Positions 1 through 9,848 are shown, counted from the first letter of the stretch. The stretch is DNA of 64,000 nt from Paracoccus sp. SMMA_5_TC (GCF_009696685.2 NZ_CP102355.1:1145001-1209000), one strand, 5' to 3'. The notes: generated by a model from the letters alone, not told the origin. Program-made: numbers and translations.

Positions 1-1176
1 GGCATGGGCCAGTTGATGGCTTTTCCCCGGATAGGTCGACAGCACCACCGCCCGCCGCAAGGGTGCCTCGCCCGCTTCGGTTGCCGCCCGGGCCAGCCGG
101 TGCCAGGCGCGGATGCGGCCGACGGCGCGGGTAATGGCGGCATGGTCGGGGGCGTGGATCTGGCGGGCGAATTGCAGCGCCGGGTCGCGATCCTGCGCGG
201 CCTTGAAGCTGATCGCGCCCAGAAAGATGCGGCCATCGACCTCGGGCAAGACCACATGCATGGCCAGATCGGCGGCAGAGAGGCCGCGCTCCTCTGCCTG
301 CCACAGCGCGCGGGGCGCGGTGGCCATCGCCATCTGGAACACCGGGCAATCGGCGCCGTCAAAGGGGGTGGCCCCGGCATCGTCGCGGGCCGAAAAGGCG
401 GTCAGGTTGACCACCGCCGCCAGACCCGGCAAATGCGGTGCCAGCCACCGGCCCAACCCCGGCTGGCGCAGCGAGGGCGCGAACGCCCCGGTCGCGGCAA
501 AGCCCGCCGCCCGCAGCGCCGCGATCAGCGCATCGACCGGCGCCATGTCGGCCGCCGCCAGATAGCTGCGGTAGAAGCTGACCAGCACCGGACGCGCTCC
601 CGGCAGTGGCGCCGCGATCACCCCCCGTTCGGGGTCGTAAAAACCATGCGACGGCAGTTCGGCCTGCCCGATCACCTCGGGCGCCTGCAACCCTGCGGCG
701 CGGGCCAGTTCCGTCAGCGCCATCTGCGCGGCCACGGCGCCGCCCTGATCGCACAGCTGCGTCAGCCGCCTCAGCTGCGCGACCGGCAGCGTCGACAGCC
801 GGTCCAGCGCCGGGTCGGGGCGGCCGTCGCCCGGCAGCAGCGCCAGCGCGATGCCGCGACGGCGGGCCAGATCCTGCAGACTGGCGACGCCATAGGGCCA
901 ATAGCTTTCGCCGCCGATCAATCGCACCAGCACCGCCCGCGCGCCGGCCAGCGTGGTGTCGCAATACTGATCCACCGAAACCGGGTGCCGCAGCGCCGCC
1001 AGATTGCACAGCCGCAGCGCGGGCAGCTGGCCCCCGGCGCGATGCCAGCCGGCGGCAAAGGCGCCAAGGTCGCTGTCGGAAAATGACAGCACCACCAGAT
1101 CGGCCGGATCCTGGCCGGGGTCGGTCGGCACCTCCAGCTCTTCCAGACCCTGGGTGTCGCGGAACACCACATGCAT
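1..1176 (-). CDS. cobN: Cobaltochelatase subunit CobN (C-terminus beyond window)
   Basis: This is the large subunit of the aerobic ATP-dependent cobaltochelatase, which with CobS and CobT inserts Co2+ into hydrogenobyrinic acid a,c-diamide in the cytoplasm. The frame is open from an ATG at 1176 to the left edge, giving 392 residues of a protein that is normally 1,100-1,300 aa long. The start reads MHVVFRDTQGLEELEVP, and it continues through the family's N-terminal region (LVRLIGGESYWPYG; GFYDPERGVIAAPLPGARPVLVSFYRS). It starts 20 bases after the cobW stop, so it is the third gene of the riboswitch-led operon DUF1636-cobW-cobN. The MgChlH/CobN family call is firm; CobN rather than BchH follows from the neighbours. 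Confidence 0.93.
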   Translation of the reverse strand, partial: MHVVFRDTQGLEELEVPTDPGQDPADLVVLSFSDSDLGAFAAGWHRAGGQLPALRLCNLAALRHPVSVDQYCDTTLAGARAVLVRLIGGESYWPYGVASLQDLARRRGIALALLPGDGRPDPALDRLSTLPVAQLRRLTQLCDQGGAVAAQMALTELARAAGLQAPEVIGQAELPSHGFYDPERGVIAAPLPGARPVLVSFYRSYLAAADMAPVDALIAALRAAGFAATGAFAPSLRQPGLGRWLAPHLPGLAAVVNLTAFSARDDAGATPFDGADCPVFQMAMATAPRALWQAEERGLSAADLAMHVVLPEVDGRIFLGAISFKAAQDRDPALQFARQIHAPDHAAITRAVGRIRAWHRLARAATEAGEAPLRRAVVLSTYPGKSHQLAHA

Positions 1177-1196
1177 GATGGAACGGCCCCGCCCGC

Positions 1197-2231
1197 TCAG
1201 CCGGTCAGCGCGGCGCGGATCGCGACCGGGTCGATCGCGTCATGTTCGGCGATCACCACCAGCCGCGAGCGGCGCGGTTGGTCGCCCCATGGACGGTCGT
1301 ATTGATGGCGCACCCTTTCCCCCACCGCCTGCACCAGAAGCCGCAGCGGCTTGCCGGCCACCGCCACATGGCCCTTGACCCGCAGGATGTCGCGTTCGCG
1401 CGCCAGCCGCTGCAGGCGTGCGGCCAGATCGGCCGGATCGGCGATTTCGGGCAGGTCGATCACCACGCTGTCGAAATCCTCGTGTTCGTGATCGTCGGCG
1501 CCGTCGTGATGGCTGGGGCGCGCGTCCAGGTCATCCTCGGCCGCGGCGCCCAGACCCAGGATCAGCCGCGGATCGATGACGCCATCGGTCATCGCCAGCA
1601 TCGGCAGCGCCCGCGGCGCCTCGGCGGCGATGGCGGCACGGGCGGCGGCCAGCCCCTCGGGGCCTGCCAGATCGGCCTTGGACAGCAACACGATGTCGGC
1701 GCAGGCGATCTGATCCTCGAACACCTCGGCCAGCGGGGTGTCGTGGTCCAGCCCCGGATCGGCGGCGCGCTGGCGGGCGACGGCCTCGGGGTCGGGGGCA
1801 AAGCGGCCGGCCGCCACCGCCTCGGCATCGGCCAGGGCGACGACGCCGTCCACGGTGATGCGCGAGCGGATCGCCGGCCAGTCGAAGGCCTTGAGCAGCG
1901 GCTTGGGCAGCGCCAGCCCCGAGGTCTCGATCAGGATGTGATCGGGCCGCACCGGCAGCGCCATCAGCTTTTCAAGTGTGGGGATGAAGTCGTCGGCGAC
2001 CGTGCAGCAGATGCAGCCGTTCGACAGCTCGACGATGTTTTCCTGCGGGCAGTTTTCATCGGCGCAGGACTTCAGGATCTCGCCATCGACGCCCATGGTG
2101 CCGAATTCGTTGACCAGCACCGCCAACCGCCTGCCCTGGGGCTGCGACATCAGGTGGCGGATCAGCGTGGTCTTGCCGGCACCCAGAAAGCCGGTGATGA
2201 CTGTAACGGGGATCTTGGTCAGGTCGGACAT
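1197..2231 (-). CDS. cobW: CobW, GTP-binding metal-handling protein
   Basis: This is a G3E-family P-loop GTPase of the COG0523 group, thought to deliver cobalt to the chelatase. In its 344 residues I see a Walker A motif GFLGAGKTT near residue 14-22, the metal-binding CxCC-type motif (CICC, residues 73-76), a SKADL guanine-specificity motif and a His/Asp-rich stretch (HHDGADDHEHED) before the C-terminal CobW_C domain, which has a VKGHVAV strand. It lies 4 bases after the DUF1636 gene and 20 bases before cobN. Related proteins also serve zinc, but position inside a B12-riboswitch operon next to cobN supports cobalt. Confidence 0.95.
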   Translation of the reverse strand: MSDLTKIPVTVITGFLGAGKTTLIRHLMSQPQGRRLAVLVNEFGTMGVDGEILKSCADENCPQENIVELSNGCICCTVADDFIPTLEKLMALPVRPDHILIETSGLALPKPLLKAFDWPAIRSRITVDGVVALADAEAVAAGRFAPDPEAVARQRAADPGLDHDTPLAEVFEDQIACADIVLLSKADLAGPEGLAAARAAIAAEAPRALPMLAMTDGVIDPRLILGLGAAAEDDLDARPSHHDGADDHEHEDFDSVVIDLPEIADPADLAARLQRLARERDILRVKGHVAVAGKPLRLLVQAVGERVRHQYDRPWGDQPRRSRLVVIAEHDAIDPVAIRAALTG

Positions 2232-2235
2232 GCGG

Positions 2236-2589
2236 TCATCCTATCGGGGGAATACGGGCAAGGCTGCGCTTGCGAAAGATTTCGACGCGCTGGCGCCAGG
2301 GCACGATGCCATCGGCGGCATTGGCATAGGCCGCGGCGCCGGTCAGGATCTGATCGGCATCGGCCGGGCTCATGTGACCATAGACATAGGTCCAGCGCCC
2401 CGGCGCGCTCAGCGCGATGGCGGCGCCGCGCGCGCAGGCCGACATGCATTCGACGGGCTGGATGCGCAGGTCCGGCGGCAGCGGCCGCGCCCGCAGCGCC
2501 GCAAGCAGTTGCGCACCCGGCGGAGGCTGATCCGGCTGTGGGGCCACGCCGGCGCGGCAGGTGATGCAGACATGCAAGGTAATCGTCAT
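2236..2589 (-). CDS. DUF1636 ferredoxin-like metal-binding protein
   Basis: This small 117-residue cytoplasmic protein begins MTITLHVCITCR. Four cysteines are arranged as CxxC near the N-terminus and CxxxC in the middle (VECMSACARG), the pattern of thioredoxin-fold [2Fe-2S] ferredoxin-like proteins of the DUF1636 family. I chose the ATG at 2589 because the sequence before it does not look like the family; an upstream in-frame start would add 16 residues. It is the first gene after a cobalamin riboswitch and precedes cobW by 4 bases. DUF1636 genes are known to sit in B12 loci, but the function is not established; an electron-transfer or metal-delivery role is only inference. Confidence 0.85.
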   Translation of the reverse strand: MTITLHVCITCRAGVAPQPDQPPPGAQLLAALRARPLPPDLRIQPVECMSACARGAAIALSAPGRWTYVYGHMSPADADQILTGAAAYANAADGIVPWRQRVEIFRKRSLARIPPIG

Positions 2590-2680
2590 CCGCCTGTCAT
2601 TCCAAATGGCGGCACGAGGCAGGGCACAGCGGCCCAAGCCCCAGCAGGAACACCCCGTCCGCCGGTTGCATTCACGCGCT

Positions 2681-2850
2681 GGCAGGTCTCCCGGCTTGCG
2701 GATTCAGGCTTTCGCCAGCGGTCGGCCCACCTTCCCGGCGCTGTGGCCAGTGGCATCGGGCGACCTTTCCGGTCACGGTCGCGGGGGCGGCTGCTTTTGG
2801 GTCTTGACCCGTCGCATTCCCTCTTGGCCTGTCATGGACAGGAACCAGCG
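2681..2850 (-). promoter_or_regulatory. Cobalamin riboswitch upstream of DUF1636-cobW-cobN
   Basis: Read on the minus strand, the element has the AdoCbl-riboswitch order: a 5' GGTTCC segment, GAGGGAATGCG, the conserved GCAGCCGCCCCCGCGACCGTGA core, GCCACTGG, and finally the B12 box ending GCCGGGAGACCTGCC at 2681. It lies about 90 bases upstream of the DUF1636 start. By the known behaviour of the class it should shut the operon down when cobalamin is plentiful, most likely by blocking translation initiation. Its 5' end is about 50 bases from the divergent cobO start. Confidence 0.95.
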
Positions 2851-2900
2851 CATGAAAGCTGTGCGCGCCCGCTTCGCGCTTGTCAAGCAAAGGACACCCG

Positions 2901-3566
2901 ATGACCACCAATTCCGCCCCGCCCTCGCCGCCTGTCACGTCCGCCCCCGGGCCGATTGCTGATGACGATGCCCGGCGCCACGCCGAAAAGATGGCGCGCA
3001 TCAAGGCCGCGCGCGACCGGATGATGCAGGACAAGCAGGGCGAAAAGGGGTTGATCATCGTCCACACCGGCAAGGGCAAGGGCAAGTCCTCGGCCGGTTT
3101 CGGCATGATCCTGCGCTGTGTGGCCCATGGCATGCCCTGCGCGGTGGTGCAGTTCATCAAGGGGGCCTGGGACACGGGCGAGCGGCGGCTGCTGACCGGC
3201 CATTTCGGCCATCTGTGCCAGTTCCATGCCATGGGCGAGGGCTTTACCTGGGAAACCCAGGACAAGGCCCGCGACATTGCCGCCGCACGCGCCGGCTGGG
3301 ACAAGGCCCGGACGCTGATTCGCGATCCGGCGATCCGCATGGTGCTGCTTGATGAAATCAACATCGCCCTGCGCTACGGCTATCTGGACACCGACGAGGT
3401 TCTGGCGGTGCTGCGCGACGAACGCCCGCCGATGACCCATGTCGTGCTGACCGGGCGCAATGCCCCGCCGGCGCTGATCGAGGCTGCCGATCTGGTCACC
3501 GAAATGACCCAGATCCGACACCCGTTCCGCGATGGTATCAAGGCGCAGCCGGGGGTCGAATTCTAG
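2901..3566 (+). CDS. cobO: Cob(I)yrinic acid a,c-diamide adenosyltransferase CobO
   Basis: CobO (BtuR/CobA family) transfers the 5'-deoxyadenosyl group of ATP to the cobalt of corrinoids in the cytoplasm. The 221-residue protein has the P-loop HTGKGKGKSSAGFG at about residues 55-68, preceded by a charged helix, and the family motifs LLDEINIALRYGYL and VVLTGRNAP. The ATG at 2901 has AAGGA 7 bases upstream; a TTG at 2880 would add only non-conserved residues. The N-terminal 20 residues are Pro/Ser-rich, as often seen in CobO. It is transcribed divergently from the riboswitch-led operon, and I see no riboswitch of its own. Confidence 0.96.
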   Translation: MTTNSAPPSPPVTSAPGPIADDDARRHAEKMARIKAARDRMMQDKQGEKGLIIVHTGKGKGKSSAGFGMILRCVAHGMPCAVVQFIKGAWDTGERRLLTGHFGHLCQFHAMGEGFTWETQDKARDIAAARAGWDKARTLIRDPAIRMVLLDEINIALRYGYLDTDEVLAVLRDERPPMTHVVLTGRNAPPALIEAADLVTEMTQIRHPFRDGIKAQPGVEF

Positions 3567-3596
3567 CCGATGGGCCCCCGGGGGCCACGGCCCCCG

Positions 3597-3631
3597 CGCC
3601 CTTGCCGGCCCTCGATGGGGCGGCAAGGGCG
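3597..3631. terminator. Hairpin between convergent cobO and bluB
   Basis: An 11-base-pair perfect stem, CGCCCTTGCCG with CGGCAAGGGCG, encloses a 13-base loop. It lies between the cobO stop and the bluB stop, which converge. There is no T tract on either side, so it is either a weak bidirectional terminator or a transcript-stabilising structure. Confidence 0.5.
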
Positions 3632-3656
3632 TGCCCTGCCGTCGATGGCGGCGACT

Positions 3657-4280
3657 TCACCGGATCAGCCAGGGCCGGGCATGGTTCTCCTGCCAGCCTT
3701 TGCGATGCAGCAGCGGCAGCACGTCATGCGTCTCGGGCCAGCCCAGGCACAGAAGGGCGCTGAACTCCCATCCGGTCGGGGTTTCCAGCAGCGCGCAGAT
3801 CCGTTCGGGCGTCAGGATCGACACCATGCCCATGCCAAGGTTGTGCGCTCGCGCCGTCAGCCACAGGCTGTGGATCGCCATGGCGGTGGACTGGCGCAGG
3901 GTCTGCGGCATGGTGGCACGACCCAGCCCGTGGCCTTCGGGCGGGTCGATCTCGGTAAAGACCGCCAGCCAGACCGGCGCCCGGTCCAGCCCCGCCAGGC
4001 GCAGCGCGCGGTAATCGCGCTGGCGCTGCCCGTGATAACCGGCCGCGGCCGCCGCATTGCAGCGCGAAAAATCGTCCCGGATGGCTGCGCGGAGGCCCGG
4101 ATCCTCGATCCGGATCACCCGCCAGGGCCGGGCATTGCCGACCGAAGGCGCCAGCTCCATGGCCCGGGCCAGTTCGGCCAGCAGCGCCTCGGGGATCGGG
4201 TCCGGGCGGAAATGGCGGATGTCGCGGCGCCAGCGCAGCAGATCGGCCAGGGCCCGGCGCTGGTCGGCGCCGAACTGCAT
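3657..4280 (-). CDS. bluB: 5,6-dimethylbenzimidazole synthase BluB
   Basis: BluB uses O2 to fragment reduced FMN into 5,6-dimethylbenzimidazole, the lower ligand of cobalamin. The 207-residue protein has the nitroreductase fold and the BluB signatures RRDIRHFRPDPIP near the N-terminus, APSVGNARPWR, and MGMVSILTPERICALLETP followed by LCLGWPETHDVLPLLHRKGWQ. It is the last gene of the cbtB-cbtA-His-rich-bluB group; its start overlaps the preceding stop by one base, suggesting translational coupling. Expression should follow the riboswitch at 5827-5990. Confidence 0.95.
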   Translation of the reverse strand: MQFGADQRRALADLLRWRRDIRHFRPDPIPEALLAELARAMELAPSVGNARPWRVIRIEDPGLRAAIRDDFSRCNAAAAAGYHGQRQRDYRALRLAGLDRAPVWLAVFTEIDPPEGHGLGRATMPQTLRQSTAMAIHSLWLTARAHNLGMGMVSILTPERICALLETPTGWEFSALLCLGWPETHDVLPLLHRKGWQENHARPWLIR

Positions 4281-4831
4281 CAGGACGGTGCGCAGATCGC
4301 GGCGGCCGGCAGGTTCGGCGTGCCGGCCGCGACCGCCGTGGCGCCGTCCGGCACCCGCAGTTCCACCGCCAACGGCTGCCCCGCGACCGCGAGCGGGCGA
4401 TGGTCATTGCCGTTCAGCTCGACCCGCAGCCGGTCGCCCGGACGCAATTGCGGCAAATGCTGGGCGGGCCCGTAAAGCCGGGCGATCTTGTCGCCGTTCA
4501 GATACAGATGTGCGTGCCCTTGGCCTGGGGCATGGGCCAGCCCGGCCCGGTCGGGGGCAAGGCACATGCCGCGCAGCTGCACAAACAGGTTCCAGCCCGA
4601 CACCGGATCGGGGGTCAGGCCGATGCCCAGATCGGCACTGCCGGCGGGCAGCTGGTGCGGCGGGCCGTGGTGATGGGCGGTCTGGGCAGTCCCGGCGGTG
4701 TGGGCCGGGCCATGGCCGTGGCTGCCGTGGTCGTGGCCATCCAGCGTGACCCCGTTGGCCGCCGCTAGGACAAAGCCCAGCCCGCCGCCAAAGACCAGCC
4801 CGATGACCAGCATCGCGATTGCGCGATCCAT
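4280..4831 (-). CDS. Membrane-anchored His-rich protein in cobalt/B12 operon
   Basis: I do not recognise a named family. The 183 residues start with one hydrophobic segment (about residues 4-24, MLVIGLVFGGGLGFVLAAA), either a signal anchor or an uncleaved signal peptide. A histidine-rich stretch follows (about 32-60, with DGHDHGSHGHGP and AHHHGPPHQLP), then a roughly 110-residue Gly/Leu-rich domain with a GHAHLYLNGDKIARLYG motif that suggests a beta-sandwich of the copper-handling type. It sits between cbtA and bluB under the B12 riboswitch, so a periplasmic cobalt-binding or delivery role is a reasonable inference. The His stretch could equally be a general metal buffer. Confidence 0.8.
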   Translation of the reverse strand: MDRAIAMLVIGLVFGGGLGFVLAAANGVTLDGHDHGSHGHGPAHTAGTAQTAHHHGPPHQLPAGSADLGIGLTPDPVSGWNLFVQLRGMCLAPDRAGLAHAPGQGHAHLYLNGDKIARLYGPAQHLPQLRPGDRLRVELNGNDHRPLAVAGQPLAVELRVPDGATAVAAGTPNLPAAAICAPS

Positions 4832-4891
4832 GTGAAGTCCTGTCGCAAGGGAAATGGGATCGAACCCGCCGGGGGCGGCGGGTCCGGCGGC

Positions 4892-5590
4892 TCAGGCCGG
4901 TTGGCCCAGCGGCACGCGCTCGGCTTCGCGCTGCCACATCCAGCCGCAGAGCGCGCCCAGCACCAGCCAGGCCATCAGCCCGGCGCCCAGCGCGCGGCCG
5001 GCGAATTCGGCCGACAGTTCCGGCGGCACGGTGCCGGCATAGGCGTCGGGTTGCGGCGCGCCGATCAGATGCGGCGCCAGCGCCAGCAGGATCGCCGGCG
5101 CCCAGGCCGCCCAGCCGCGGCCAAAGGCGATCAGCCACAGCGCCAGGCCGGTGGCCAGCGTGGTTGCCAGCCACCACGCGGCACGCGCCGCGATGTCGGC
5201 GGCCGCCACTCCCGGCACCTCGGGCGCCAGACCAAAGGCCGGGGCCAGTTGCAGGGCCACAAAGCCGGCCGCGCCCCAGATCAGCCCATGGCGGGCCGAG
5301 ATCGGCGCCCCCCGACCCTGCGCCAGCACCATCAGCGCGGTCAGCATCAGGCCATAGCCGGCATGGACCAGCATGTTGAACAGCACCGTCAACCCGTTGC
5401 GCTGCCAGTCGAACGGGCCCAGATCGGGCGCAGTGCCTGGCGCGGGCACGGCGCCATGGACCAGCTGCCCCGATTCATACAGTTCGGCATGCAGCAACAC
5501 CGGCTGCACGAAGCTCAGCTGCACCAGGGCGGCAATCAGCCCGGTGACAGCACCAGCGATCAGACCGCTGGTCAGAATGCGTGCGAACAT
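4892..5590 (-). CDS. cbtA: Cobalt transporter subunit CbtA
   Basis: This 232-residue inner-membrane protein has about six hydrophobic segments and the CbtA features FARILTSGLIAGAVTGLIAALVQ at the start, LLHAELYE, then GLTVLFNMLVHAGYGLMLTALM and FVALQLAPAFGLAPE in the middle. CbtA with the small CbtB is the predicted cobalt importer of many proteobacteria, assigned largely from its link with B12 riboswitches. It starts 2 bases after cbtB ends and 60 bases separate it from the His-rich gene. Confidence 0.93.
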   Translation of the reverse strand: MFARILTSGLIAGAVTGLIAALVQLSFVQPVLLHAELYESGQLVHGAVPAPGTAPDLGPFDWQRNGLTVLFNMLVHAGYGLMLTALMVLAQGRGAPISARHGLIWGAAGFVALQLAPAFGLAPEVPGVAAADIAARAAWWLATTLATGLALWLIAFGRGWAAWAPAILLALAPHLIGAPQPDAYAGTVPPELSAEFAGRALGAGLMAWLVLGALCGWMWQREAERVPLGQPA

Positions 5591-5592
5591 GG

Positions 5593-5772
5593 TCAGTGGC
5601 AGGGAAAGCCGGTGGCGTGGCGCATGTCATGGGCGGCATCGTGCAGGGTTTCGGCCTGCACCAACCCGGCCACGAACATCAGCCCGAAACCCAGCACAAA
5701 CACTGCCAATGCGGGCACCAGAACGGAGCGAACAGCCGGCGCAGCAGCCGGCGCGATGGTCTTTGCGGTCAT
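5593..5772 (-). CDS. cbtB: Cobalt transporter subunit CbtB
   Basis: This 59-residue protein has a single membrane helix (about residues 18-37, ALAVFVLGFGLMFVAGLVQA) followed by a His-rich tail, LHDAAHDMRHATGFPCH, which is the conserved metal-binding signature of CbtB. The ATG at 5772 is preceded by a purine-rich stretch; a longer frame upstream runs into the riboswitch and is not coding. It is the first gene after the second cobalamin riboswitch and is almost contiguous with cbtA. Confidence 0.93.
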   Translation of the reverse strand: MTAKTIAPAAAPAVRSVLVPALAVFVLGFGLMFVAGLVQAETLHDAAHDMRHATGFPCH

Positions 5773-5826
5773 CTTCGACCCTTTCCTTAAGTCGTCCAAC
5801 CCGACGACATTGCGGTTTCCGGCATC

Positions 5827-5990
5827 GGCAGGTCTCCTGGCTCGCGGGTCGTGGCTGGCGCCCGCCTTCCCGGCCCGCAGGCCAGTGGCGTAATGGGCGC
5901 CCGCTCTCCGCTGACAGTCGCGGGGGCGGCTGCGGACTTGACCCGTTCCGGGTCGCACCGCATTCCCTATCAAGCCCCGAAGGGCACCGA
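5827..5990 (-). promoter_or_regulatory. Cobalamin riboswitch upstream of cbtB-cbtA-bluB
   Basis: On the minus strand I can follow GGTGCCCTTCGGGGC, GATAGGGAATGCGGTG, the core GCAGCCGCCCCCGCGACTGT, CGCCACTGGCC, and the B12 box GCCAGGAGACCTGCC ending at 5827. The last pairing element lies about 55 bases from the cbtB start. The core matches that at 2681-2850, but the variable helices differ in sequence, so this is a second separate element rather than a recent duplicate. It should repress cobalt uptake and lower-ligand synthesis when AdoCbl is abundant. Confidence 0.95.
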
Positions 5991-6043
5991 TACCGGCGCG
6001 ATCCTAGGGCGGGTCGCGCCAGACTTGCAAGGGGAAATCCGGG

Positions 6044-7123
6044 TCAGCGCCCGGGGGGCCAATCCAGATCGACCCAGACCAGCCGATGCGCCGAGGCCGT
6101 CTGCGCCGCCCGGGCCAAAGGGCCGTCGGTCGGCCAGATCACCCCGGCGTCCAGAACCCGCAGGCCGTGCGCGGGCAGGACGTAATCGACCCGCAGGTTG
6201 CCGGGGGCGCGGTCGTCGGGCCAGTCGGCGGTGTCCAGCGCCGGATCGCCCTTGTGGCCCGCATTGATCCCCCCGGCGGCGGCGGCGCCTCCGGGGCTGC
6301 GGGGCTGTGGGTCGGTCACATGTTCAAGCATGCGCGCCAGCGCCTGGGGCCGGCCCTCGCCATCCTGGGGATCCAGGTTCAGATTGCCCGCCAGCACGAA
6401 GGGCCCCTGCGGCAGGTGATGCAGCCAGAAGGCCAGCTCGTCGTGGTTGCGCCGGCCGTTCAGATCCTCGGGGCCGTCAAAGACCGGGGGCGTGGCCGAC
6501 ATCGCCAGCACATGCAAGGGCTGTCCGTCGATGGAAACTACCGCATCCCAATGCGCGGTCGAGGACAGCCGCCGCGCCGCCGCCACCTCGGGCGGCATGT
6601 CGGGCATCAGATGGCCGGGCAGGTCGCGCCACAGGAAGGCGCTGTGGTCGCTGACCGGGCCGATCGGGTGGCGCGACAGGATCGCCATGCCGCCCTGACC
6701 GGGAAAGCGGCCAAAGCCCTGGGCATCGTCGGCCTCGGCCAGGCGGCCGTCGCCGTCGAGGTCCAGACCGCTGGCCATGCCGGAATTGGGCTGGCCGGCA
6801 TGATGATGCGGATAGTCCAGCCCCGCCGCCCGAAGCCGGTCCAGGAAAGCCTGGAAGGCGCGGCCGTCGAAATCCCAGTCGAAATTGGTCAGCACCAGCA
6901 CGTCGGGCCGGGCGGCGGCGATCACCTCGATCACGGCGGCGATCTGCGGATCGGCCTTTGCGCCCTGCCGTTGCAGATCGCGCAGCAAAAGCCCCGGCCC
7001 GTCGCGCGACAGGTCCGGGGAATAGGTGGCGATGCGCAGCGGCCCGGCCATGGTCGGCAGGACCGCCGCCGCAAGGCCCAGAGCGGCCAGCGCCGCCGCC
7101 GCGAGAGACGTTGTTACACCCAA
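6044..7123 (-). CDS. Secreted endonuclease/exonuclease/phosphatase-family protein
   Basis: From a TTG at 7123 the protein is 359 residues long: a signal-peptide-like N-terminus ([25 protein letters not shown]), then an EEP fold with [52 protein letters not shown] and a C-terminal [11 protein letters not shown] followed by [11 protein letters not shown]. The usual catalytic D-x-N is read here as NLNLDP, and the final SDH motif as SAHR. The start is uncertain: TTG at 7123 overlaps the leuD stop, and an ATG at about residue 26 would leave no signal peptide. The substrate is unknown; the family includes nucleases and phosphodiesterases. It ends about 55 bases before the riboswitch. Confidence 0.78.
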   Translation of the reverse strand: MGVTTSLAAAALAALGLAAAVLPTMAGPLRIATYSPDLSRDGPGLLLRDLQRQGAKADPQIAAVIEVIAAARPDVLVLTNFDWDFDGRAFQAFLDRLRAAGLDYPHHHAGQPNSGMASGLDLDGDGRLAEADDAQGFGRFPGQGGMAILSRHPIGPVSDHSAFLWRDLPGHLMPDMPPEVAAARRLSSTAHWDAVVSIDGQPLHVLAMSATPPVFDGPEDLNGRRNHDELAFWLHHLPQGPFVLAGNLNLDPQDGEGRPQALARMLEHVTDPQPRSPGGAAAAGGINAGHKGDPALDTADWPDDRAPGNLRVDYVLPAHGLRVLDAGVIWPTDGPLARAAQTASAHRLVWVDLDWPPGR

Positions 7124-7719
7124 GGCCGCGACTGGGCCATCTGTGCCTCGAAACTGTCGATGGCACTGGCTTTCTCCAGGGTCAGGCCGATGTCGTCCAG
7201 ACCGTTCAGCAGGCAGTGGCGCCGGAACGGGTCCAGCTCGAAGCCGAAGCTCTGCCCGTCCGAGGTGGTGACGGTCATGTTTTCCAGATCGACGGTCATG
7301 CGGGCGTTGGCACCCTTGCGCGCATCCTCCATCAGCACATCGACCACCTCTTGCGGCATCACGATCGGCAGGATGCCGTTCTTGAAGCAGTTGTTGTAGA
7401 AGATGTCGGCAAAACTGGTCGAGATCACGCAACGGATGCCGAAATCCAGCAGCGCCCAGGGCGCGTGTTCGCGCGAACTGCCGCAGCCGAAGTTGTCGCC
7501 GGCGACGATTATCTGGGCGTTGCGCCAGGCCGGCTGGTTCAGCACGAAATCGGGAATTTCGTTGCCCTGGGCGTCATAGCGCATTTCGTCGAACAGGTTC
7601 TTGCCCAGCCCCGAACGGTGAATGGTCTTGAGAAACTGCTTGGGGATGATCATGTCGGTGTCGATATTGACCAGCGGCATCGGGGCCGCGACGCCGGTCA
7701 GGGTGGTGAACTTTTCCAT
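7114..7719 (-). CDS. leuD: 3-isopropylmalate dehydratase small subunit LeuD
   Basis: LeuD pairs with LeuC to isomerise 2-isopropylmalate to 3-isopropylmalate in leucine synthesis. The 201 residues start [32 protein letters not shown] and contain [17 protein letters not shown], the aconitase swivel-domain signature. The ATG at 7719 has AAGGATCAC upstream. LeuC lies further upstream on the same strand but is separated by an opposing gene, so leuD needs its own promoter or a transcript running through the antisense gene. Confidence 0.97.
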   Translation of the reverse strand: MEKFTTLTGVAAPMPLVNIDTDMIIPKQFLKTIHRSGLGKNLFDEMRYDAQGNEIPDFVLNQPAWRNAQIIVAGDNFGCGSSREHAPWALLDFGIRCVISTSFADIFYNNCFKNGILPIVMPQEVVDVLMEDARKGANARMTVDLENMTVTTSDGQSFGFELDPFRRHCLLNGLDDIGLTLEKASAIDSFEAQMAQSRPWV

Positions 7720-7805
7720 CTTGTGATCCTTGTGCAATTGACTGGGGCTCGGCGGCCCCGTTAACCCGGAAGCAGGCGGCGCCGGGCGCCGCGTGGCAGC
7801 AGGTC

Positions 7806-8393
7806 GTGACGATGGTTTTCGGGTTTTCCAGCATGGCCGCCCTGCGCGCCTGCATCGCCCGCGACTGGACGCCATCGATCGGCGATCCGCAGGTCACGGG
7901 CTGGCTGACGGTGGCGGCCTATGTCGGCTGCCTGTGGCTGGCAATTCGGGTGCTGCGTCGCCGCCCGGCGGGGGCCGCGCGGGGGTTGTGGCTCGCCATC
8001 GCGGTGCTGATGGCGTTTCTGGCGCTGAACAAGCAGCTGGACCTGCAGACGGCACTGACCGCGACCGGGCGCTGCATGGCGCGCGCCCAGGGCTGGTATG
8101 ACAATCGATATGCCGTGCAGCTGGCCTTTATCGCCGGTCTGGTCCTGGGCGTGATCGCCGCCATGGCCTGGGCGACGAAATCCCTGCGCGGACAGATGCG
8201 CGGCAACGGCCTGGCCCTGCTGGGCCTGGGGGTGCTGTGCGGGTTCGTTCTGGTGCGCGCGGTGGGGTTTCATCATGTCGACAGGCTGATCAGCATGGAT
8301 TTCGCCAGGGTCAGGTTCAACTTCTGGTTCGAGAACGCGGGCTTGCTGCTGATCGCGATCAACGCCCTGATGCTGCTGCGGCGGGGCCGCTAG
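7806..8393 (+). CDS. Integral membrane protein of unknown function
   Basis: I do not recognise a family. The 195 residues hold five hydrophobic segments: [72 protein letters not shown] and [15 protein letters not shown] motif [32 protein letters not shown] lies between the second and third. It begins at GTG 7806 or ATG 7812. The gene runs against leuD and leuC and lies between them. The codon pattern and hydrophobic layout make it a real gene. Confidence 0.75.
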   Translation: MTMVFGFSSMAALRACIARDWTPSIGDPQVTGWLTVAAYVGCLWLAIRVLRRRPAGAARGLWLAIAVLMAFLALNKQLDLQTALTATGRCMARAQGWYDNRYAVQLAFIAGLVLGVIAAMAWATKSLRGQMRGNGLALLGLGVLCGFVLVRAVGFHHVDRLISMDFARVRFNFWFENAGLLLIAINALMLLRRGR

Positions 8394-8411
8394 GGCCCCA
8401 ACCGCAACCGC

Positions 8412-9848
<1,437 letters not shown>

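Noticed and set aside
4..1086. Long plus-strand frame across the cobN region
   Set aside because: It is Arg/Gln/Gly-rich with no recognisable motif; the minus-strand frame beginning at 1176 reads clearly as CobN, so this is a shadow of GC-rich coding DNA.
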